From assembly GCF_039524015.1 (NCBI RefSeq), contig NZ_BAAAGF010000002.1:62001-126000 (forward strand): a stretch of DNA of 64,000 nt, read 5' to 3'. The stretch's first letter is position 1. The number at the start of each line of letters is the position of its first letter. This DNA comes from Gaetbulibacter_B jejuensis. Lineage in GTDB: Bacteria; Bacteroidota; Bacteroidia; Flavobacteriales; Flavobacteriaceae. Of the stretch, positions 1 to 9,355 are shown piece by piece. The notes under the pieces were generated by a model. It did no database searches. It saw only the letters and a list, made by a program, of their open reading frames with translations, and was not told the DNA's origin. The translations under genes and the position numbers were made by a program.

Positions 1-706
1 CATTGTCATCATCTTCATCGCAACTTTCAGCATAAGCGTTTATTGTTGTTTCAAGTTCAGTAAAATTGCTAATCGTAATCTCGGTGTTATCCTGTAAAAC
101 AACAGTGATAGGAAACCCAATAGTAATTAAATCATCTTCATCTATTTCATCAATAAAATCAAACAACATGAAGTCATTTGTGAAAGTAACAGTGTTTATA
201 ATTTCATTGTTTGTATTAAAAAAAGAAGCTGTAATAGGGTATTGAAAATCTAAACATTCAATGTCATCGTCATATTGGTTTTCACCATTACAGTCATTTG
301 CAAAGTTTTGTAGTTCACTTATGTTGTTTATTGTAGTTTGACTGAAGTCAGAAAAAATGATTGTAATAGGAAAAATGATTTCAAGAGAGTCAATATCATC
401 GTCGCTATCATCAAAAATGATTTCTATAGCTTCATAATCATCAGTAGTGTTAATTACAAGTTCTTGTCCATTGGCAATAACCGTTACAGGAAGTTCAACA
501 TTAAAACAATTGGCGTTATCAATAATATTATCATTAGAGCCATCATTCATAGCAGTGCGTTGCATTAAATTGGCAACGACTGATCCGGCTACTAGAGTTT
601 CTTCTTCTGGAGCTTGCTCAAATACTACTTCTTCTTTTCGGCATGATGTAGCTAAAATAGCTAAAGCTAGTAGTGATAGAAAAAAGGTTTTTAATTGTAA
701 TTTCAT
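1..706 (-). CDS. surface lipoprotein, 3' end cut by window edge
   Basis: Reading leftward from the ATG at 706 the frame stays open for 235 codons to the window edge, so the C-terminus is missing. Residues 1-21 form a signal peptide ending in a lipobox (ATSC, Cys22), followed by a Glu-rich tether (KEEVVFEQAPEEE), which fits export to the Bacteroidota cell surface. The mature part repeats a unit starting FPIT or YPIT, going through a beta-rich stretch to 'ELQNFANDC' or 'ELETTINAYAESC', with acidic Asp/Glu linkers; at least three copies are visible. It diverges from the ECF sigma / FecR / TonB-receptor operon, so it may be the surface partner or target of that system. I do not recognise a named family. 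Open reading frames on the + strand here are shadows of this gene. Confidence 0.8.
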   Translation of the reverse strand, partial: MKLQLKTFFLSLLALAILATSCRKEEVVFEQAPEEETLVAGSVVANLMQRTAMNDGSNDNIIDNANCFNVELPVTVIANGQELVINTTDDYEAIEIIFDDSDDDIDSLEIIFPITIIFSDFSQTTINNISELQNFANDCNGENQYDDDIECLDFQYPITASFFNTNNEIINTVTFTNDFMLFDFIDEIDEDDLITIGFPITVVLQDNTEITISNFTELETTINAYAESCDEDDDN

Positions 707-794
707 TTTATAAGCAATGTTTATTATTAAACAACTCAGTTTTAAAAACTCCTGAACACTTTAAAAAATATTTATATACATTTAGGCAATTAAA

Positions 795-1328
795 GTGCTC
801 AAATTGTCAAAAGATTTAAAAGAAGATATCTGCGAAGAAACTGTTTTTGAACGTGTTTATAATAAGTATTCAAAAGACTTAAACGACTTTTTATATTATA
901 AATATGGAGCTCAGTACAACCCTAGTGATAAAGCACAAGATGCTTTTATGAAATTATGGGATAATTGTAAAAAAGTAACATTAAGTAAAGCAAAATCTTT
1001 TTTATTCACTGTTGCTAATAACATGATGTTGAATGAAATAAAGCATCAAAAAGTGGTGATGAAATTTGAAAAAGAAACACCTAAGAAATATACAAACGAA
1101 ACTCCCGAATTTTTACTTGAGAAGGAACAGTATTTTGAGCGTTACCAAGCTGTACTGGAGAGTTTAACCGAAGAGCAACGAGTCGCTTTTTTGCTAAGTA
1201 AAGTTGAAGGTAAAAAACATGCTGAAATAGCTGAAATGTTAGGTGTTACCAAAAAAGTTGTTGAGTATAGAATTTATTCAGCATTTGACAAATTGAAAGA
1301 AGGATTGGGTGATTTTAAAATTAAATAA
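795..1328 (+). CDS. ECF-type RNA polymerase sigma factor
   Basis: A 177-residue extracytoplasmic-function sigma factor that would direct RNA polymerase to the promoter of its own regulon. Region 2 covers about residues 20-85 (YNKYSKDLNDFL, DAFMKLWDN, FLFTVANNMMLNEI) and region 4 about 115-172, with the helix-turn-helix HAEIAEMLGVTKKVVEYRIY. The start is GTG; no ATG lies nearby and the next in-frame option is TTG at 804. FecR-like anti-sigma and TonB-dependent receptor genes follow, the FecI-FecR-FecA order in which the receptor signals ligand binding across the outer membrane. The family is certain; the ligand is not known. Confidence 0.95.
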   Translation: MLKLSKDLKEDICEETVFERVYNKYSKDLNDFLYYKYGAQYNPSDKAQDAFMKLWDNCKKVTLSKAKSFLFTVANNMMLNEIKHQKVVMKFEKETPKKYTNETPEFLLEKEQYFERYQAVLESLTEEQRVAFLLSKVEGKKHAEIAEMLGVTKKVVEYRIYSAFDKLKEGLGDFKIK

Positions 1329-1373
1329 TCAGGATTAATTAGGGTTAAGTTGTTATATATAAAATGATGGTTA

Positions 1374-2291
1374 ATGGATAAAGACTACCTATTACAGAAA
1401 TGGTTAAGAAATGAACTGACAGATGAAGAGCATGAAGCTTTTTCAAAATTAGAAGATGCTGATTTTTATAACGAAATAATAACTTCTGCAAAAGCTTTTA
1501 AAGCATCAAATTTTTCAAAAGTAGATTCTTTTGAAGTGTTTAAAGCCAAAGCCTTAGAAGCTCAAAATAAAAAACCTGTTTACAAGCTTAATGCTAGAAA
1601 ATACTTAATGCGAATAGCTAGTGTATTAGTCATTGCTTTCGGTATTTATTTTTTGTTTGTTTTTAATCCGAATACTCAAATAGAAACATTAGCTAGTGAA
1701 AAGACTACCATTGAATTGCCTGATGCTTCTTTGGTTAGTTTAAATGCGTATTCGACTATCTCATTCAATAAAAAAGATTGGAAGGAAAACAGGTTGGTTG
1801 AATTGGATGGTGAAGCTTATTTTAAAGTTTCAAAAGGAGGTCAGTTTGATGTAAAAACCCAAGAAGGACTGGTAACAGTTGTTGGAACAGAGTTTAATGT
1901 TAAACAACGTAGCAACTACTTTGAAGTGGTTTGTTATGAAGGTAAAGTTAAGGTTGTTTCAGATACCATATCAAGACTTTTACAAGCAGGAGATAGTTAT
2001 AGAATCCTTAATAATATGTTTACTGAAACGACTACTACTTCAATAAAACCAAAATGGACAGAAAATATTAGTGAGTTTGTTTCAGTGCCTTTTAAAGAAG
2101 TTTTGGCGGAGTTAGAGAGACAGTATAATATTGAGGTTACGTTTAAAGATGTAAATGTTAATCGTATATTTACAGGAGGCTTTATGCATAATGATTTAGA
2201 AAGTGCATTATTATCCATTACTCAACCTATGGATATGACCTTTGAACTGAGCTCTGATAACCTTGTTGTAATTCATGCAAAGAAGAATTAA
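1374..2291 (+). CDS. FecR family anti-sigma factor
   Basis: A 305-residue single-pass inner-membrane protein. The cytoplasmic N-terminal part (about 1-78, MDKDYLLQKWLRNELT) would hold the ECF sigma factor. One membrane span covers about 79-97, then a periplasmic FecR domain (about 100-205, TIELPDASLVSLNAYSTI, GEAYFKV, VVGTEFNVK) and a C-terminal STN-like/DUF4974 domain (about 230-303, VPFKEVLAELERQYNIEV). In this family the periplasmic part receives the signal from the N-terminal domain of the TonB receptor. Its last 17 bases overlap the start of the receptor gene, which argues for coupled translation. Confidence 0.95.
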   Translation: MDKDYLLQKWLRNELTDEEHEAFSKLEDADFYNEIITSAKAFKASNFSKVDSFEVFKAKALEAQNKKPVYKLNARKYLMRIASVLVIAFGIYFLFVFNPNTQIETLASEKTTIELPDASLVSLNAYSTISFNKKDWKENRLVELDGEAYFKVSKGGQFDVKTQEGLVTVVGTEFNVKQRSNYFEVVCYEGKVKVVSDTISRLLQAGDSYRILNNMFTETTTTSIKPKWTENISEFVSVPFKEVLAELERQYNIEVTFKDVNVNRIFTGGFMHNDLESALLSITQPMDMTFELSSDNLVVIHAKKN

Positions 2292-4788
2292 AAAAGGGTT
2301 TTTACTATTTTGTTTTCTATTTTTTACTGTTCTTACCATAAATGCTCAAGATAGTAAAGAACAACAATCGCTTGTTCAAATAATTCAAAATTTACAACAG
2401 AGCTATAACGTACAATTCAATTATGCCCAAGATTTAGTGGACAATATTTTTATTGCTCCTCCATCTCAAAATATATCTTTACAAGAAGCATTACAATACC
2501 TTGAAAATAATACCCAATTAATCTTTTCACTTACTAATAACCAGTTTGTTTTAGTAACTGCAAAACAATCTATTATCATTTGTGGATATTTAAAAAACAA
2601 AGAAGGCCAACCTTTAGGTAATGCAACAATACAGAGCGAATCTGTTTTAACTGTTAGTGATAATAATGGTTTTTTTGAGTTGGAGCTGCCTTTAAAAGCA
2701 AAAACTATAACTGTTAGGTATCTGGGTTATAAAACACTACAAAAGCCAATTAAAGAGCTTCTTTCTAGGACTTGTGAAACTGTTGAGTTAATCCCAAATT
2801 TTGAATCACTTTCAGAAGTAATTATTTCAAACTTTATTACTCATGGTATTAAAAAACTTAATAACGGAACATATCAAATAAACTTTAACGAGTTTGATAT
2901 TTTACCAGGTGTTATAGATACTGATGTTTTGCAGTCAGTACAAGCGTTTCCTGGTATTCAGAGTATTAATGAAACAGTATCAAATATAAGTATTAGAGGT
3001 GGAGCACATGACCAAAATTTGTTGCTTTGGGATAATATAAAAATGTACCAATCTGGTCACTTTTTCGGGCTTATTTCTATGTATAACCCTCAAATTACAC
3101 AAAGCGTTAGTTTGGTTAAAAATGGAACTGATGTGGTTTTAACAGATGGAGTTTCGGGTACAATTGATATGAAAACCGAAAAAGAACTGAATACAAAGTT
3201 TAAAGGAAGCTTAGGAGCTAATCTTACTGATGTTAATGGATTTGCCGATGTGCCAATAGGAAAAAAATCGTCTTTTCAATTTGCTGCTAGAAAATCAATT
3301 AGTGATTTTGTGAAAACACCAACTTACAATGAGTTTTTTGATCGTATTTCGCAAAATACTGAGGTGGAAACAAATATGGGAGATATTATTAATTCTGATA
3401 AAGAGTTTGACTTTTATGACGCATCGCTTCGATGGATTTATAAAATAAGTGAAAAAGATGAACTAAGACTTAATTTTATAACAGTATCAAACAGGCTGCT
3501 ATTTAATGAAAATGCTATGGTAAATGGTGTTGAAGACTCAAGAGAAAGTAGCTTAACCCAAAATAGTATTGCTGGTGCAATACGATATGATAGAGAGTGG
3601 AATACTAAGCTTAAAACCGCTCTTGAGATTTATGAAACAGATTACAAATTAAAAGCCGTAAATGTAAATATACTAGATTCGCAAAGATATTTACAAGAGA
3701 ACGTGGTGTCTGAAACGAGCTTAAAGTTAATCTCAAATTACAAGCTAAACCCAAAAATGCAGTTATTGAGCGGGTACCATTTTGTAGAAACTGAAGTAAC
3801 TAATCTAGATGATGTTGATAATCCGCTATACAAACTATTGGTCTCAGAGGTTGTTAGAACTCACGGTGTGTTTTCGCAATTTGGTTATACTTCAACTAAT
3901 AGAAATACGAATATAAATGCAGGAGTAAGGTTTAATTATATTGACAAGTTAAAAAAAACAATTTGGGAGCCAAGACTCAGTTTTAGTCAGCGTTTTCTTG
4001 AAGACTTTACGTTTGAAATTCTTGGAGAGTTTAAACACCAAAACACGTCTCAGGTAATAAATGTTCAGAACGATTTTTTTGGAATTGAAAAACGCAGATG
4101 GCAACTTTCTAACGATGACAATATTCCTGTAATTACAAGTAAACAAGTTTCTACAGGAGTTAGTTTTTCAAAAAAAGGATGGTTATTAAGTTTAGAAGGG
4201 TATTATAAAAATGTTGATGGTATAACTTCACGCAGTCAAGGATTTCAAAATCAATATGAACTTTCTAGAACTTCAGGAAGCTATGAGGTAAAAGGTCTTG
4301 ATGTTTTACTTAGAAAAGGATTTGATAAAGTAAGTGCTTGGTTAAGTTACTCCTTTATGGATAACAATTATGAATTCAAATCTTTGCAAGAAACAGTTTT
4401 TCCTAGTAATTATAATATTAGGCACGCAATTGCTTTTGGCACAACGTATTCTTCAAATAGATTTAAGGTTTCAGCAGGCTTAAATTGGCATTCAGGTAAA
4501 CCAACAACAAATCCTATGGTATTAAATTCAATAAGTGATGGTGAAATTAATTACGAAGCATCAAACAACAGTAACCTACAAGACTATTTAAGAGTAGATG
4601 TTTCTGCTATATATAATTTGAAGATTTCTGAAAAAGTAAATTCCCATTTAGGACTTTCAGTATGGAATGTTCTCAACAAAGAAAACCAAATCAATAAGTT
4701 TTACAGTTTGGAAAATAATTCGGTAACACAATCTATTCAACACTCGTTGGGTATAACTCCCAATGCAGTTTTTAGAGTGTATTTTTAA
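2275..4788 (+). CDS. TonB-dependent receptor with N-terminal signalling domain
   Basis: An 837-residue outer-membrane transducer-receptor. Signal peptide 1-25 (cleavage after INAQ); STN domain about 26-95, the part that talks to FecR; carboxypeptidase-regulatory-like domain about 98-180 (ICGYLKNKEGQPLGNATI); plug about 205-310 (GVIDTDVLQSVQAFPGIQ, SIRGGAHDQNLLLWDNI); beta-barrel to the C-terminus, which ends in Phe. With the upstream sigma and anti-sigma genes it forms a FecIRA-type cell-surface signalling operon. The substrate cannot be read from the sequence. The plug wording (GGAHDQN, GTIDMKTE) is like receptors of unknown ligand in Bacteroidota rather than clear siderophore receptors. Confidence 0.95.
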   Translation: MQRRIKKGFLLFCFLFFTVLTINAQDSKEQQSLVQIIQNLQQSYNVQFNYAQDLVDNIFIAPPSQNISLQEALQYLENNTQLIFSLTNNQFVLVTAKQSIIICGYLKNKEGQPLGNATIQSESVLTVSDNNGFFELELPLKAKTITVRYLGYKTLQKPIKELLSRTCETVELIPNFESLSEVIISNFITHGIKKLNNGTYQINFNEFDILPGVIDTDVLQSVQAFPGIQSINETVSNISIRGGAHDQNLLLWDNIKMYQSGHFFGLISMYNPQITQSVSLVKNGTDVVLTDGVSGTIDMKTEKELNTKFKGSLGANLTDVNGFADVPIGKKSSFQFAARKSISDFVKTPTYNEFFDRISQNTEVETNMGDIINSDKEFDFYDASLRWIYKISEKDELRLNFITVSNRLLFNENAMVNGVEDSRESSLTQNSIAGAIRYDREWNTKLKTALEIYETDYKLKAVNVNILDSQRYLQENVVSETSLKLISNYKLNPKMQLLSGYHFVETEVTNLDDVDNPLYKLLVSEVVRTHGVFSQFGYTSTNRNTNINAGVRFNYIDKLKKTIWEPRLSFSQRFLEDFTFEILGEFKHQNTSQVINVQNDFFGIEKRRWQLSNDDNIPVITSKQVSTGVSFSKKGWLLSLEGYYKNVDGITSRSQGFQNQYELSRTSGSYEVKGLDVLLRKGFDKVSAWLSYSFMDNNYEFKSLQETVFPSNYNIRHAIAFGTTYSSNRFKVSAGLNWHSGKPTTNPMVLNSISDGEINYEASNNSNLQDYLRVDVSAIYNLKISEKVNSHLGLSVWNVLNKENQINKFYSLENNSVTQSIQHSLGITPNAVFRVYF

Positions 4789-4941
4789 TTAATCCAAAGC
4801 ATTTTTTGTAACATAAGCTCTCCAAGCAATAATTGCTAATTGGAGTTTACTGGCTTTGGTAATGTCGAGTTTTCGCTTAGTGAAGCTTGGTAGTAAAGCT
4901 TTGTTAACTGTTGCCAAGGTTTTGAAGACTTGCTTTTTCAT
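4789..4941 (-). CDS. conserved 50-residue basic protein
   Basis: A 50-codon gene on the minus strand, starting with ATG at 4941 and starting its stop directly after the receptor stop, so the two genes are convergent and abut. The product is basic: it begins MKKQVFKTLATVNKALLP and ends AIIAWRAYVTKNALD. From memory, near-identical 50-residue proteins are widespread in Flavobacteriaceae and are sometimes labelled 'SsrA-binding protein', although nothing here resembles the SmpB beta-barrel; that label should not be trusted. Dense Lys/Arg and a Trp-Arg core suggest a nucleic-acid or ribosome partner, but this is inference. Confidence 0.75.
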   Translation of the reverse strand: MKKQVFKTLATVNKALLPSFTKRKLDITKASKLQLAIIAWRAYVTKNALD

Positions 4942-5491
4942 TTAGCAAAAATAGTAAAACTTATTCTAGAACTAAGTTTTATATTTTTGTTAGGGTTGTA
5001 CTTAACTGAAAATAATATCAATTAAAATTTTAGCAATTGTCATCATAATTTCTTGGTTTTTGGTTGTTAAAAATTCTTTGTTTTTTCGATTGAGTTTTCA
5101 ATATATATTTTTAGAAATCTATCCTCCAAGTGTTTTAATGAAAATCGATGAAATTAACTTCTAATTGATAAGTAAAAAAATCATATATGTTTCAATTTAT
5201 ATGTGACTTGTCTTAAATGAAGTTTTATATTGTAATTTTTAAATAGCTTTTTGTTTTAAATTGTAATAATTGTAGGGCTTTTTTGAAGGTGAAAAATAAA
5301 ACCAAGGGGATTTTGGTTATAAAAAGGCTGTTTTTTTAGCTTTTCATCTTTTTGAGTTAGTTAAAATATAAATACGAACCAATAAAGATAGATGTAGTTT
5401 TTAGCTCATTTTATGTTAAAATTAATGATTTGGTAAACCCCAAAATGTATTCTAGTTAAATTGATGCGTACATTTGCAAAAACTCCCTAAT
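4942..5491. other. 550-bp AT-rich intergenic region
   Basis: No coding frame, RNA gene or strong terminator was recognised. The only structure noticed is a weak inverted repeat around 5301-5321 (ACCAAGG...TTTTGGT). The promoter of the downstream nuclease gene sits at the right end. Confidence 0.5.
5469..5476 (+). promoter_or_regulatory. -7 promoter element TACATTTG
   Basis: Exact match to the Bacteroidota -7 box TAnnTTTG, ending 15 bases before the ATG at 5492. An in-frame TTG at 5474 lies inside this box, which rules it out as the start codon. No clear -33 TTTG at the expected distance. Confidence 0.5.
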
Positions 5492-7447
5492 ATGAAAAAA
5501 AAATTACTAGCAGTCATTTTACTTTTTTTTGCATGTACAACATTATTTAGTCAAGTTGTGATTAATGAGTTGGACTGTGATACACCAGGAATAGATGACC
5601 AAGAGTTTATTGAGTTAAAGTCTGATACACCAAACTTTTCTTTAGACGGTTATGTTTTGGTGTTTTTTAATGGTTCTTCTTCTGGAGGAGATTCTAGTTA
5701 TATGACTATTGATTTAGATGGTGCAGTTACTGATGTTAATGGCTTGTTGTTAATAGGTAGTAGTACTGTAACTCCTTTTCCTCAGTTCTTAATTTCACCT
5801 AATGTTATTCAAAATGGAGCTGATGCAGTTGCTATTTATTTAGGGGACGATACCGATTTTCCTGAAGGTACTCTAGCAACTCAGACTAATTTAATTGATG
5901 CGTTGGCTTATGATACTAATGATAGTGATGATACTAATTTAATGGCGCTTTTAGGTTTAACTGAACAGATTAGCGAAGGTGCTTCAAACAATACAAATTC
6001 TATTCAAAGAAATGACGATGGCTCGTATACAGCAACAACACCAACTCCAAGAGCTTTAAATGAAGGTGGAGGAGTTGTGTTTAATGCGATTAGTATTTCA
6101 ACTGCGCTAACGCAGTATGGTGAAGGTGACACGTTTGATATTACTTTTACAGCGCAAGAAAACGTTACTGCAGATTTTCAGTTTGACTTTACTTTAAACA
6201 ATGGAACTTTTGATACTTCAGATTTTACAGGAACCACAACTGTTACTATTCCAAATGGACAAAACGCTGTAACCACTTCAATAACTATTATTGACGATGC
6301 TATTGATGAAGGTGATGAAGAACTCTTAATTCGATTTTTAGGTCTAGAACCTCCTTATATCCCGTTCAATAATTTTATAAAAATTAGAGTTATTGATAAT
6401 GATTTTACTGTTGCTCCTTTTGGGACTCCAATAAACCCATCTTATGGTGTTGTAGAAAGTACACAGCCTAGTGGATATTACAATAGTTTAGACGAGTTGT
6501 CTGATACTGCGTTAAGACAAGCGTTACAAGATATTATTGCTGAAGAAGGTGTGGTTAGAGCTCAAACCTATACTGATGTTATTGATATTTTAAAAGAAGC
6601 AGACCAAAACCCTGAAAACAGTAACCAGGTTTGGTTAGTGTATCTAGAACAAGGAAGGGCAAAATTAGATTTTCAAACCACTTCTAATAATGTAGGAACT
6701 TGGAATAGAGAACATACTTTTCCTAGGTCTAGAGGAGGGTTTGATAGTATTGAAGAAGATGAAGTTGGTGACGGAATTGATATATTTTGGAACACCACAG
6801 CAGATTCTCTTCGTCATGGAAACTCTGATGCTCATGCACTACGAGCGGTTGATGGACCAGAAAATAGTAGTAGAGGAAACCAATTTTATGGAGAGTACAA
6901 TGGACCTTCAGGAACTTTAGGCGGTTTTAAAGGAGATGTTGCAAGAAGCGTATTTTATATGGCTGTTAGATATAATGGTTTAGAAATTGTAAATGGTTTT
7001 CCAGAAGGATTGACAGGACAATTTGGGGACTTAGCTACGCTTTTAGATTGGCACAGAAATGATCCGCCTGACGATTTTGAAATGAACAGAAACAATGTGG
7101 TGTATCAATGGCAGTTTAATAGAAATCCATTTATAGACCAACCTGATTTAGTGGAATATATTTGGGGAAATATGGTAGGGCAAGTTTGGAATCAAGAACT
7201 TGGAATTGACGATGTAGATGTTGCTCAAATAAAGGTGTATCCTAACCCAACAAGCAGAGGTGTTCATATTTCAGGAATTAATAATCCTGCAAGTGTCGGG
7301 GTGTTTGCTGTTGATGGTCGTAAGGTTTATACTGAAAATATTTCAGGAGGGAATTCATATTTGAATATTAACGTTTCTCCTGGTATGTATTTGCTTAGCA
7401 TAGTCTCAGGGGAACGAACAATTGTCAAGAAAATTATAGTGGAATAA
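5492..7447 (+). CDS. secreted endonuclease I family nuclease with lamin-tail domain and T9SS sorting tail
   Basis: A 651-residue secreted nuclease. Signal peptide 1-20; lamin-tail-like domain about 22-170 (VVINELDCDTPGIDDQEFIE); Calx-beta-like segment about 175-300; endonuclease I domain about 320-560 with the catalytic His motif NREHTFPRSR near 404 and the downstream NTTADSLRHGNSDAHALRAV, WHRNDPP and NRNPFIDQPDLVEYIW landmarks of the EndA/NucM family; T9SS type A C-terminal domain about 575-651 (IKVYPNPTSRGVHISG, GMYLLSIVSGE). It would be exported by the type IX system to degrade extracellular DNA for nutrients or biofilm turnover. The ATG was preferred because the upstream TTG lies in the -7 box. 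Confidence 0.95.
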   Translation: MKKKLLAVILLFFACTTLFSQVVINELDCDTPGIDDQEFIELKSDTPNFSLDGYVLVFFNGSSSGGDSSYMTIDLDGAVTDVNGLLLIGSSTVTPFPQFLISPNVIQNGADAVAIYLGDDTDFPEGTLATQTNLIDALAYDTNDSDDTNLMALLGLTEQISEGASNNTNSIQRNDDGSYTATTPTPRALNEGGGVVFNAISISTALTQYGEGDTFDITFTAQENVTADFQFDFTLNNGTFDTSDFTGTTTVTIPNGQNAVTTSITIIDDAIDEGDEELLIRFLGLEPPYIPFNNFIKIRVIDNDFTVAPFGTPINPSYGVVESTQPSGYYNSLDELSDTALRQALQDIIAEEGVVRAQTYTDVIDILKEADQNPENSNQVWLVYLEQGRAKLDFQTTSNNVGTWNREHTFPRSRGGFDSIEEDEVGDGIDIFWNTTADSLRHGNSDAHALRAVDGPENSSRGNQFYGEYNGPSGTLGGFKGDVARSVFYMAVRYNGLEIVNGFPEGLTGQFGDLATLLDWHRNDPPDDFEMNRNNVVYQWQFNRNPFIDQPDLVEYIWGNMVGQVWNQELGIDDVDVAQIKVYPNPTSRGVHISGINNPASVGVFAVDGRKVYTENISGGNSYLNINVSPGMYLLSIVSGERTIVKKIIVE

Positions 7448-7449
7448 CA

Positions 7450-7479
7450 AAAAAGCCCAAACTTAAGTTTGGGCTTTTT
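7450..7479. terminator. bidirectional intrinsic terminator
   Basis: Perfect 15-bp-arm palindrome around AAGCCCAAACTT with A/T runs on both sides, placed between the convergent nuclease and BlaR1 genes. It can serve both strands. Confidence 0.9.
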
Positions 7480-7496
7480 TGTTTGTATAAGGGTGT

Positions 7497-9353
7497 CTAG
7501 TTTTTCTTTGTTATGATAATGACAACACCATCTTTGGCTTTGTCTCCATATTTTTCTACAGCTTTTTCGCCTTTAAGAACTTCAACCTCTTTTATTGTTT
7601 TTGGATCAATGTCTTTCAATTCCTTTCTTGAAACTTCCTTTCCGTCTAAAATAAATAAAGGATTACCATTGCTATAAGCTAAAGTATTGTTACCGTTTTC
7701 AGAAGCTATAATTTCAACATCTTTACCATCTTCATCAGTTAATACAATAGTTTTTACATCTTTTGTTACCCAAACATTGTCCTTATCTTTTTTAACAACA
7801 AAAACATTCTCTTCGTTATCTGTGTCTTCGTTTAATTCTATAACTTGAACATTGTCATCATCGGTTTTAATTTCAATAACAGTATTGCTTTTTCCGTTGG
7901 TGGTTGTTTTAACGTTTTGTTTTACAATAACTTTTTTGTCAGCATGTACGTTATCATCATCTTTTGAAATGAAAACTACATTGTTACCATTGTTTTGGCT
8001 GAATTTTACTTTACCATCATCAGATACAAAATGGATGTTTTTTAAGCTGTTTTCTACATGGCCAATTGCAACACTTTTACCGTCTTCGTCAAGTGCAATT
8101 TTAATATCTGCTATTGGTTCGTCTCCTTTAACATGATAATTAGCATTTGAATTTTTGTATTCAATATCAATTTTAATGGCAGTTATTTCATTGCTTTTGT
8201 TGCGTTTTATGCCTTTGAATTTTACCGAAGCACCATTGCTTTCCAGCTTAGATTTTAAATTGTCAAAATCAGCATCAGTGAAATCTTTAGTAATTAAAAA
8301 CATTTCAGTATCTGCTAAAATAGATGTTGTGCTTTTAGCGGTTTTTGATTTTACAGTAGCTGCTTTTTTAGTTGATGTGCCTTTAGCAGTCGTAGTTATT
8401 GCTTTTGTTTGTTTTTGTGTTGTAGCAATTTTAGGTTGTTCAGTAGCGTCTAAACCTTCAACTGTAGCGTAATCAATTATTGGTGTTTCAATAGGAATTA
8501 CTTTTTCGATATAAACAGTTTTAGTATTGAAGCTCATTAAAAATAAAGCTAAAGCAGGAAGTATTAATATATATTTCCAGGCTCTTAATTTGTTCGATTT
8601 TGATTTGTGTAACATAACTATTCGTTTTTTGATTAATGAAGTATAAAAATTGTTGGCTAATGCCAATTGATTGCTGTTTGTGCTTGCTTTTACTAATAGC
8701 ATTTGATAGCTTTTTTCACATGATGAAACATGCTGAGCTTCTTGGTCTGCAATAAACTCTAGGTTTTGCTGTAGCGCTTTTTTGTACAGCCACATAAAGG
8801 GGTTGAACCAAAAGAGTATAGTAGCAAGATGGGTAATTATTATATCAATTGAATGAAATTGTTTTGAATGCACTTTTTCATGATTGATAATATGTTTAAG
8901 CTCTTCAGGGTTAAAATGAGAAGGGTTGTAAACGATATAGTTGAAAAATGAAAAAGGAGCGATGCTTTTACTTGTTTTTATGTAATAATGATTTTCACTT
9001 TTTTCAAGGCTGTTCTTTTTTAATAAAGAGAATAAAGAGAATAATTCTATTCCAAACTTTAGTAACAATACTACAACTCCAATGCTGTAAGCTAATGGGA
9101 GTAGTTGCATGTAGTTAAAAGGTTGTTCGGTTTGTTGCGTTTCAATAATTTTTCCAACAGCAATAAAATTTTGAGCTACAGGAGTGTATTCAATATAAAC
9201 AGGAATAACAATAAATGGAATAGCGATTGCTGTAAATAACCCTGTAATTAAAAACCAACGGTTAGATGTAAAGAAGGTTTCGCGTTGTAAGAATAGCTTA
9301 TAACACAAATAAAAAAGTACAATTATGGCTGATGATTTTAAAAGATATTCCAT
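7497..9353 (-). CDS. BlaR1/M56 family membrane metalloprotease sensor with plug-like C-terminus
   Basis: A 618-residue integral membrane protein. Three membrane spans lie in residues 1-112, the M56 zinc site is HEKVH (158-162) with a likely third ligand Glu199 in LEFIADQEA, and a fourth span lies about 251-270. The family senses an envelope signal and cleaves the BlaI repressor encoded just upstream (2-bp gap). In place of the penicillin-binding sensor of classical BlaR1 there is a long Asp/Lys-rich, beta-prone periplasmic region (about 290-560) and a tail with ILDGKEVSRKELKDIDP, IKEVEVLKGEKAVEKYG and DGVVIIITKK. That tail closely imitates the plug-domain signature of TonB/SusC receptors (ILDG..., IE.IEVLKG.SA..YG..A.NGVI.ITTK). 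The signal sensed is therefore unlikely to be a beta-lactam; it is unknown. Confidence 0.93.
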   Translation of the reverse strand: MEYLLKSSAIIVLFYLCYKLFLQRETFFTSNRWFLITGLFTAIAIPFIVIPVYIEYTPVAQNFIAVGKIIETQQTEQPFNYMQLLPLAYSIGVVVLLLKFGIELFSLFSLLKKNSLEKSENHYYIKTSKSIAPFSFFNYIVYNPSHFNPEELKHIINHEKVHSKQFHSIDIIITHLATILFWFNPFMWLYKKALQQNLEFIADQEAQHVSSCEKSYQMLLVKASTNSNQLALANNFYTSLIKKRIVMLHKSKSNKLRAWKYILILPALALFLMSFNTKTVYIEKVIPIETPIIDYATVEGLDATEQPKIATTQKQTKAITTTAKGTSTKKAATVKSKTAKSTTSILADTEMFLITKDFTDADFDNLKSKLESNGASVKFKGIKRNKSNEITAIKIDIEYKNSNANYHVKGDEPIADIKIALDEDGKSVAIGHVENSLKNIHFVSDDGKVKFSQNNGNNVVFISKDDDNVHADKKVIVKQNVKTTTNGKSNTVIEIKTDDDNVQVIELNEDTDNEENVFVVKKDKDNVWVTKDVKTIVLTDEDGKDVEIIASENGNNTLAYSNGNPLFILDGKEVSRKELKDIDPKTIKEVEVLKGEKAVEKYGDKAKDGVVIIITKKN

Positions 9354-9355
9354 AA

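Noticed and set aside
338..713. Two + strand open frames in the first kilobase
   Set aside because: They overlap, have no start or promoter context and lie opposite the clear lipoprotein frame read from 706 leftward.
7852..8472. + strand frames opposite the BlaR1 gene
   Set aside because: Low-complexity products that mirror the Asp/Lys-rich codons of the real gene on the other strand.
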